This document shows, in pieces, positions 6,041 to 9,671 of a DNA stretch of 9,671 nt. Under the pieces are notes generated by a model that was given only the letters and a program-made list of their open reading frames with translations, did not search any database and was not told the DNA's origin. How positions within the stretch are numbered: position 1 is the stretch's first letter; each line of letters starts with the position of its first letter. The stretch is taken from the NCBI GenBank assembly GCA_910580105.1, contig CAJTWN010000028.1, positions 1 to 9,671 of the forward strand, written 5' to 3'. The DNA comes from an uncultured Clostridia bacterium (GTDB lineage: Bacteria > Bacillota > Clostridia > Monoglobales > Monoglobaceae). The position numbers and the translations under genes were made by a program.

Positions 6041-6395
6041 CGCGCGGTCTCCTTGGGGGTTCGTGTCAGCCGCACCTATAGGCGCATCAAATTGCTTTCA
6101 TTTTTAATGTCCGTTCTGTGTGCTGCCTAAAAGGCTTGTTCGGCTATTCCGCGTATAAGTCAAATATGCCTTCAATTCCCAAACAATTTGATTCCATGCG
6201 CTGACCGGATAAAAGGATATTCGCCATAGCTGAAGTTTTTTGGAACGATCGGAACTACCGGTGGAGTTTCGTTTCTCAATGGAACAGAAATGCAGGTGGC
6301 TTTCGTTTCCCAATAAAGCAGAACCGCTGTTTTGAATTGCCCGATGTTTTGCGGTCATTTTCGTGCCCAAGGTGCTTATATGCCTTATTACAGAT
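6041..6395. other. Gene-free stretch, nothing recognised
   Basis: I find no gene, repeat-family module or clear regulatory site here. A minus-strand open frame crosses the stretch, but it lacks a ribosome binding site, matches no family I know and would begin inside the trpB2 promoter region. The sequence may be a decayed gene or a long spacer. Confidence 0.5.
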
Positions 6396-6460
6396 GCACC
6401 GGCCTTTTCCGGCCCTAAACAGCGGCACGCCTCTCTGCCAGGTCGGAAAAGGCACGGTGC
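6396..6460. other. Large inverted repeat upstream of the trpB2 promoter
   Basis: GCACCG (6396-6401) pairs with CGGTGC (6455-6460), and GCCTTTTCCGGCC (6402-6414) pairs with GGTCGGAAAAGGC (6441-6453). This gives 19 pairs with one G-T pair, one bulge (A6454) and a 26-base loop. The loop and right arm hold smaller palindromes such as GGCACGGTGCC (6451-6461). The element lies 32 bp upstream of the -35 box and is followed by A7T6. It could be a terminator for read-through from the left, an operator or a DNA structure. The T-run is separated from the stem by about 14 bases, so a standard terminator is doubtful. Confidence 0.6.
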
Positions 6461-6492
6461 CGAAACAGAAAAAAATTTTTTGAAAATTTTTC

Positions 6493-6521
6493 TTGACAAA
6501 TACGTGAAATCTGTATATAAT
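6493..6521 (+). promoter_or_regulatory. Sigma-A promoter of trpB2
   Basis: TTGACA (6493-6498), a 17-bp spacer and TATAAT (6516-6521) match the consensus at all twelve positions. An A/T-tract block (6470-6490) just upstream could act as an UP element. Transcription should start near 6528, giving a leader of about 160 nt before the trpB2 start codon. Confidence 0.92.
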
Positions 6522-6532
6522 AACAAAAAGCA

Positions 6533-6569
6533 GAGATGAGATTAGATGAGATTAGAATTGAGAGATGAG
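6533..6569 (+). promoter_or_regulatory. Periodic (G/U)AG triplets in the trpB2 leader; possible TRAP binding site
   Basis: The leader RNA carries GAG at 6533, GAG at 6538, UAG at 6543, GAG at 6548 and UAG at 6553, each separated by exactly two bases (AU). GAG at 6560 or 6562 and GAG at 6567 follow. TRAP, the tryptophan-activated RNA-binding attenuation protein of Bacillus, binds runs of (G/U)AG triplets separated by two or three bases, usually about eleven. Seven triplets with one irregular gap are visible here. GCAGAG at 6530-6535, overlapping the first triplet, can pair with CUCUGC (6624-6629) in the left arm of the downstream terminator and would form an antiterminator. The TRAP reading is inference; a simple GATGAGATTA direct repeat is the alternative. 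Confidence 0.42.
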
Positions 6570-6622
6570 GGTACAGGTGTACCAAATTTATGAAGAATAT
6601 TCTATGATTCCGAATCGTTATT

Positions 6623-6652
6623 CCTCTGCGAAATCCCGCAGGGGATTTTTTG
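6623..6652 (+). terminator. Intrinsic terminator in the trpB2 leader (attenuator)
   Basis: CCTCTGCG (6623-6630), loop AAATCC and CGCAGGGG (6637-6644) form an 8-bp stem with one G-U pair, directly followed by ATTTTTTG. It lies between the promoter and the trpB2 ribosome binding site with no gene before it, so it must act on the leader transcript. Together with the upstream triplets and the possible antiterminator this is a transcription-attenuation layout. Confidence 0.85.
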
Positions 6653-6688
6653 TATCCAAAATTTAAAACTGAGAAAGGAGCAAAAACA

Positions 6689-8059
6689 ATGACGAACAAC
6701 ATTCCGTACAAAATCTTTTTATCTGAAGAGGAACTTCCCAAACAATGGCACAATATCCGGGCGGTGATGAAAGAACTTCCGGATCCGTTTCTGAATCCGG
6801 CAACCCTGGAACCCTGCACAGCAGACGACCTGCGTGCCGTTTTCTGCGATGAGCTGGTGGCGCAGGAGCTTAACACCACCGACCTTTACATTGACATTCC
6901 CCAGGAGATCCGGGACTTTTACAAAATGTACCGGCCTTCGCCTGTGGTTCGTGCCTATAACCTTGAAAAAAGGCTGGGAACCCCCGCGAAAATCTATTAC
7001 AAATTTGAGGGCCAGAACACGTCCGGCTCCCACAAACTGAACTCGGCGGCGGCACAGGTATATTATGCAAAACAACAGGGACTGACCCATCTGACCACCG
7101 AAACGGGTGCCGGTCAATGGGGAACCGCTTTGGCAATGGCCTGTGCCTTCTATGGCGTTGACCTCAACGTCTTTATGGTCAAGGTCTCTGCCGAGCAGAA
7201 ACCCCAGCGCAAGGCGGTAATTCAGACCTATGGCGCATCGGTCACCCCGTCCCCCTCCAACACCACCGAGATCGGACGCAAAATTCTCGCAGAAAATCCC
7301 GGCACCGGCGGTTCCCTCGGCTGTGCAATCTCTGAGGCAATGGAGGTTGCGCTCAAAACTGACAACTGCCGTTACGTCCTGGGCAGTGTGCTGAACCATG
7401 TGCTTGTACATCAGACGATTATCGGGCAGGAGGCCAAGGCCGCACTGGACAAATATGGCATCCAGCCGGATATGATTATCGGCTGTGCCGGCGGCGGCTC
7501 CAACCTCGGCGGACTTATCTCGCCGTTTATGGAAGGAAAAATCAAAGGTGAGAATGACATCGAGTTTATCGCTGTTGAACCGGCGTCCTGTCCTTCCCTT
7601 ACCCGCGGCAGATATGCCCTTGACTTTGGCGACACGGGACAGACAACGCCGCTGATGCGGATGTATACTTTGGGGAGTGGATTTATGCCGTCGCCCAACC
7701 ATGCCGGCGGACTGCGGTATCATGGTATGTCGCCGATTATTTCAAAGCTTTATCATGACGGCTATCTGACTGCCCGCAGTGTGGAACAGACCAAGGTGTT
7801 TGATGCGGCAACCGTTTTTGCTCAGTCGGAAGGCACATTACCGGCTCCGGAATCCTCACATGCAATTCGTGTGGCAATCGACGAGGCCCTCAAGTGCAAA
7901 GAGACCGGCGAAGAGAAAACCATCCTCTTTGGACTGACCGGAACCGGGTTCTTTGATATGACTGCTTATACGGCTTATCTTGACGGAACCATGACCGATT
8001 ATATCCCAACGGACGAAGACCTTCAAAAAGGCTTTGATTCCCTCCCCCAGCAAGGCTGA
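6689..8059 (+). CDS. trpB2: TrpB2-type tryptophan synthase beta chain, PLP-dependent
   Basis: This 456-aa protein is a PLP-dependent enzyme that joins indole and serine (or a serine derivative) to make tryptophan. The TrpB2 form is longer than the roughly 400-aa TrpB1 because of an N-terminal extension (here about residues 1-80, ending in RPSPVVRA). Visible residues are the PLP lysine K116 in NTSGSHKLN, E138 in TETGAGQWG (the catalytic glutamate region of TrpB), the phosphate-binding loop GCAGGGSN (265-272), and a C-terminal LTGTGFFDM motif near the pyridine nitrogen site. The start is ATG 6689, eight bases after AAAGGAG; a TTG 39 bp upstream would lie in the attenuator's T-run and is rejected. 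No trpA or other trp genes are nearby, so it probably works as a stand-alone indole-salvage or alternative beta chain. Its leader suggests control by attenuation. The stop codon forms the loop of a hairpin. Confidence 0.93.
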   Translation: MTNNIPYKIFLSEEELPKQWHNIRAVMKELPDPFLNPATLEPCTADDLRAVFCDELVAQELNTTDLYIDIPQEIRDFYKMYRPSPVVRAYNLEKRLGTPAKIYYKFEGQNTSGSHKLNSAAAQVYYAKQQGLTHLTTETGAGQWGTALAMACAFYGVDLNVFMVKVSAEQKPQRKAVIQTYGASVTPSPSNTTEIGRKILAENPGTGGSLGCAISEAMEVALKTDNCRYVLGSVLNHVLVHQTIIGQEAKAALDKYGIQPDMIIGCAGGGSNLGGLISPFMEGKIKGENDIEFIAVEPASCPSLTRGRYALDFGDTGQTTPLMRMYTLGSGFMPSPNHAGGLRYHGMSPIISKLYHDGYLTARSVEQTKVFDAATVFAQSEGTLPAPESSHAIRVAIDEALKCKETGEEKTILFGLTGTGFFDMTAYTAYLDGTMTDYIPTDEDLQKGFDSLPQQG

Positions 8060-8065
8060 GCCTTG
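8051..8065 (+). other. Perfect hairpin whose loop is the trpB2 stop codon
   Basis: The gene ends CAAGGC-TGA-GCCTTG, with 6-bp perfect arms and the TGA stop as the loop. It is followed by ACCCG and the start of the right repeat mosaic rather than by a U-tract. The same design (CAAG arm, TGA loop, then CTTGACCCG) ends the dnaC-like gene at 1009-1027. Confidence 0.8.
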
Positions 8066-8505
8066 ACCCGTCGTCGGCGCACGGCCAACTTTGTTCACTT
8101 CGCGGCTCTGCCGCGAAGATTCACTTTAAGGCCGGCGCCTCCTCTTTCCCACAAAACGCACTAGGGTTCCCGCAAAAGCTCTGCTTTTGTGGGATAAAGG
8201 AGGAACCGCCGAAGAAGCGATGCTTTTCCTTTAGGAAAAGCGAGCTAAATAAGGCGTGTTCTGACGCTGTGGGAGCCCTGTGAAATCCACATTTCGAAAC
8301 GGACATCGTAGGGGCGACCCTGCGTGGTCGCCCGGAAACGTGACGTTTCATCCAATGCGCGACTGTGCCGAGAGGAAAAACATTATACCGATTGCCGCGG
8401 ACGACGTCGGCGCACGGCCAACAAGGTGAAGCATTTCCGCACAGGAAATGCGAGCAATAAGGCCGGGTGCCGACGTCGTGTGGTCGCCCGAATCCGTGCT
8501 TATGC
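8066..8505. repeat. Gene-free mosaic of hairpin-rich repeat modules (right block)
   Basis: There is no credible gene. In order, the block holds a CTTCGCGGC-TCT-GCCGCGAAG module (8069-8155), the 117-bp inverted copy of 571-687 (8163-8279), and a TAGGGGCGACCCTGCGTGGT element with GGGCGACC/GGTCGCCC arms (about 8309-8333). Next come an inverted relative of the left-block CGTCACGTTTC and AAAACATTATACCG segments (8336-8400), and a GGTGAAGCATTTCC-GCACA-GGAAATGCGAGCAA stem (8426-8456). It ends in TGGTCGCCCGAATCC, where AT-rich DNA begins. All parts have counterparts in 1-1008 or 4198-4988. Confidence 0.85.
8163..8279 (-). repeat. 117-bp repeat, inverted partner of 571-687
   Basis: This is the reverse complement of 571-687 over the same 117-bp length with a few substitutions. 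The stems are CCCGCAAAAGC-TCT-GCTTTTGTGGG and GCTTTTCC-TTTA-GGAAAAGC. It is joined to different modules on both sides than its partner, which supports block-wise movement or recombination. Confidence 0.88.
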
Positions 8506-8512
8506 TATAGCG

Positions 8513-8548
8513 AACTCCTCCCCAATGGGGAGGAGTTTTATTATTTGT
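8513..8548 (+). terminator. Strong intrinsic terminator at the mosaic / AT-rich boundary
   Basis: AACTCCTCCCC (8513-8523), loop AAT and GGGGAGGAGTT (8527-8537) form an 11-bp perfect stem followed on the plus strand by TTATTATTTGTC and further T-rich sequence. It would stop plus-strand transcription arriving from trpB2 or the repeats. On the minus strand the hairpin begins within ten bases after the XRE gene's stop codon but has only a short U-stretch behind it, so termination of that gene is possible but weaker. Confidence 0.8.
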
Positions 8549-8783
8549 CTTTTTTATTTTTATATGGCGTTGTCTCATCTGTTCTTTCAAGGATATAGTC
8601 CGTAGATGTTTGATATAAATCTGCTAATTTTATTAGCAGATAGGTTGGTAGATCTCTTTGTCCTTTTTCATATCTCCAATATTGTACATGATTTATTTCC
8701 AATTTCTTTGCTAATTCTCTTGTTGTTAAATCATGATCTTCTCTCAAATCTTTTAGCCGTTTGAATTCCATTATTTTATTCAT
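8541..8783 (-). CDS. XRE-family helix-turn-helix regulator
   Basis: An 80-aa protein that is nearly all one cI/Cro-type HTH domain (residues about 8-62). The turn helix TTRELAKKLEI, the recognition region NHVQYWRYEKGQRDLPTYLL and the closing helix KLADLYQTSTDYILER match the XRE pattern; a short charged tail (KNKKDK) follows. Such proteins bind operators as dimers and often control a divergent promoter. The ATG at 8783 is preceded by AGGGGGAA at suitable spacing; a second in-frame ATG at 8771 is less well placed. The gene is much more AT-rich than the genes to its left. It is divergent from a consensus promoter at 8808-8836, which it probably controls. Confidence 0.88.
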   Translation of the reverse strand: MNKIMEFKRLKDLREDHDLTTRELAKKLEINHVQYWRYEKGQRDLPTYLLIKLADLYQTSTDYILERTDETTPYKNKKDK

Positions 8784-8807
8784 TTAACATTCCCCCTAAA
8801 TTATATA

Positions 8808-8836
8808 TTGACATTTTACAACATAAATTATATAAT
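8808..8836 (+). promoter_or_regulatory. Consensus sigma-A promoter divergent from the XRE gene, over a palindrome
   Basis: TTGACA (8808-8813), a 17-bp spacer and TATAAT (8831-8836) match consensus at every position. The -10 box lies inside the palindrome ATTATATAAT (8827-8836), which also offers a TATAAT (8832-8827) on the minus strand toward the XRE gene, although with a poor -35 there. RNA polymerase could not use both at once. AACATA (8820-8825) and TATGTT (8843-8848) flank the -10 region as candidate operator halves. Confidence 0.75.
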
Positions 8837-8971
8837 GTATCATATGTTAGCCGAATGGATAACAACTTTGTTCTTTGTAGTGTTCAATAACATTAAATAC
8901 TTTATAATCAAGGACGAAGTATATTTCATTCTATATGAATGACTATTTTGCATAAATATTACAAATTCATT

Positions 8972-8995
8972 TTGCAATATATATTGCAATTTTTT
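8972..8995. promoter_or_regulatory. 18-bp perfect palindrome followed by a T-run: operator or weak terminator
   Basis: TTGCAATATATATTGCAA (8972-8989) is perfectly self-complementary and is followed by T6 (8990-8995). A looser version, TTGCATAAATATTACAA, lies at 8948-8964, and ATTTTGCA occurs twice 25 bp apart. Paired near-identical dyads upstream of an Arc-like gene suggest operators. The T-run makes an AT-rich intrinsic terminator for the 8808-8836 promoter also possible. The right half contains TTGCAA, a possible -35 for the downstream genes. Confidence 0.5.
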
Positions 8996-9044
8996 CCTTT
9001 AAATATTGTATATTAAAAACAATAACACAAAAGGAGGGAAGAAA

Positions 9045-9107
9045 ATGGCGAAAGAGGAAAAGGAAGAAAAAAGGAAAGGCGGAGAAAGGAGCTGTTTTAT
9101 GCAATGA
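9045..9107 (+). CDS. 20-aa charged ORF upstream of the Arc-like gene
   Basis: A short ORF beginning MAKEEKEEKRKGG and ending CFMQ, with a good ribosome binding site (AAAGGAGGG, eight bases before the ATG). Its stop overlaps the next start as ATGA (9104-9107), so it may couple translation of the Arc-like gene. Its MAKEEK-type beginning resembles how Arc-like proteins often start, so an alternative is that it is the original N terminus of the next gene, separated by a frameshift. Confidence 0.45.
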   Translation: MAKEEKEEKRKGGERSCFMQ

Positions 9108-9364
9108 GAACAATACGGATAGATGAAGAAATGTTACATAAGCTGCATATAGTTGCAGATTATGAAGGCCGGAGTGCAAACGGCGAGATATTGATTTTAA
9201 TCCGGGAAGTCATTATGGGCTGGAGAAAAGGGAAAAGGAAACGTCTTGTTTTGCAGGAGTTAAGAAAACAAAGGAGGAAAAGGGATGGATATGAAAGAAT
9301 TGTACAAAAGGATACAGCTGAACAACATGGGGAACTATATATTGTACGGAGAGGAAGGATGTAA
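9104..9364 (+). CDS. Arc-like ribbon-helix-helix DNA-binding protein
   Basis: An 86-aa protein. Residues 1-38 fit the Arc/MetJ ribbon-helix-helix fold: a short strand RTIRID, helix EEMLHKLHIVADYEG, the family-typical GRSANGEI turn, and helix LILIREVIM. Arc-type proteins bind DNA as dimers through the strand pair and usually repress their own promoter. The remaining residues (WRKGKRKRLVLQELRKQRRK onward) are very basic and unlike the usual short Arc tail. The last 80 bp overlap the next gene in another frame, so the true functional end may be earlier or the tail may have arisen by frameshift. The start is in an ATGA overlap with the preceding small ORF; AAAGGAG lies about 12 bases upstream. 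Confidence 0.62.
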   Translation: MRTIRIDEEMLHKLHIVADYEGRSANGEILILIREVIMGWRKGKRKRLVLQELRKQRRKRDGYERIVQKDTAEQHGELYIVRRGRM

Positions 9365-9608
9365 GGGGGAGACAAAAAAGAGTTATAGCCAGCGGCTGAG
9401 GGAAGCGGAAGCAGAGACGAGGAGCTTTTTGGAAGAATACATAAAGGAGCCGAAGGAGCAGGATAGGGCGGCGGAAGATTATTATCAGCAGTTGGAAGAA
9501 TACATAGAGATATACTTTGAGATAGGGCTGCTGCTGGGGGGAAAGATGTGCAGAGAGATAAGTGAGAAGCAGGGGGAGTTGAAGGAGATGATGGAAGGCG
9601 AAAAATAG
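9285..9608 (+). CDS. Small acidic helical protein of unknown function
   Basis: I do not recognise this 107-aa protein with certainty. It has a very good ribosome binding site (AAAGGAGGAAAAGGG before ATG 9285). It looks all-helical, with a charged middle (QRLREAEAETRSFLEEYIKE) and a closing hydrophobic helix IYFEIGLLLGGKM. A glycine-containing helix of that kind resembles the C-terminal signature of small clostridial proteins of the DUF6809 type, from memory and tentative. It starts inside the Arc-like frame with an 80-bp overlap. Purine-rich base composition differs strongly from the genes at 1017-8059. The stop codon lies within the first unit of the 12-bp repeat. Confidence 0.55.
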   Translation: MDMKELYKRIQLNNMGNYILYGEEGCKGETKKSYSQRLREAEAETRSFLEEYIKEPKEQDRAAEDYYQQLEEYIEIYFEIGLLLGGKMCREISEKQGELKEMMEGEK

Positions 9609-9671
9609 AAACAAAAATAGAAACAAAGATAGAAACAAAGATAGAAACAAAGATAGAAACAAAGATAGAAA
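9605..9671 (+). repeat. 12-bp tandem repeat (ATAGAAACAAAG), running off the window
   Basis: Five full units (the first ending AAAA instead of AAAG) and seven bases of a sixth are visible, starting at the TAG stop of the preceding gene. The frame containing that stop repeats TAG in every unit, so it is not coding there. The array continues beyond the window edge and its total copy number is unknown. Confidence 0.95.

Noticed and set aside
6104..6526. 140-codon minus-strand frame
   Set aside because: No ribosome binding site or recognisable motif, and it would begin inside the -10/start region of the trpB2 promoter.
6537..6569. Leader peptide (MRLDEIRIER) for ribosome-mediated attenuation
   Set aside because: No ribosome binding site and no tryptophan codons.
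6527..6688. T-box leader for trpB2
   Set aside because: The conserved T-box AGGGTGGNACCGCG motif and a specifier-loop-sized stem I are missing; the leader before the terminator is only about 95 nt.
6719..7723. 334-codon antisense frame
   Set aside because: It is a shadow of trpB2, whose family motifs are unmistakable on the plus strand.
1..8505. Composite transposon bounded by the repeat mosaics
   Set aside because: No transposase or recombinase gene is present and the same modules also occur in the middle at 4198-4988; the family looks interspersed.
9213..9662. Hydrophobic minus-strand frame opening with repeated LFLS
   Set aside because: It is the complement of purine-rich coding sequence and of the 12-bp tandem repeat; no ribosome binding site.

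Overview
The window looks like a chromosomal stretch of an anaerobic Firmicute of the Clostridia, most likely Oscillospiraceae-like. This is inferred from strong AGGAGG-type ribosome binding sites, a moderate-GC core, the families of the replication and lysis proteins, and a stand-alone TrpB2-type enzyme. No 16S, tRNA or other lineage marker is present, so the assignment is tentative. About a quarter of the window is structured repeat DNA.

Layout. Positions 1-1008 are a gene-free mosaic of hairpin-rich repeat modules. Positions 1017-4135 form a tight five-gene minus-strand unit. In transcription order it encodes a winged-helix replication-initiator-like protein, a TM plus coiled-coil holin-accessory protein, an SPP1-type holin, an N-acetylmuramoyl-L-alanine amidase with a C-terminal SLH domain, and a DnaC-like helicase-loader ATPase. 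Thus a complete phage-type lysis cassette sits between two replication genes. Positions 4198-4988 hold another repeat module followed by four head-to-tail 176-bp units of the same repeat superfamily. Positions 5044-5829 are two adjacent half-size TauE/SafE (TSUP) genes. They are followed by a tandem duplication that leaves a free-standing copy of the second gene's last 35 codons. After about 450 bp without recognisable genes comes a strong promoter, a leader with periodic GAG/TAG triplets and an intrinsic terminator (an attenuator layout), and then the TrpB2-type tryptophan synthase beta chain at 6689-8059. Positions 8066-8505 are a second mosaic, partly an inverted copy of the first.

From about 8540 the DNA becomes very AT-rich. 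It carries an XRE-family repressor on the minus strand, an overlapping divergent consensus promoter on the plus strand, palindromic operator or terminator candidates, and small plus-strand genes: a 20-aa ORF, an Arc-like ribbon-helix-helix protein and an unknown helical protein. A 12-bp tandem repeat then runs off the window edge. This end looks like the start of an acquired element.

The most interesting signals are three. First, a modular repeat family whose hairpin stems differ between copies by compensatory base changes while their flanks stay constant. Second, the trpB2 leader, which resembles a TRAP-type attenuator. Third, two unrelated genes bordering repeat mosaics whose TGA stop codon is the exact loop of a perfect hairpin.
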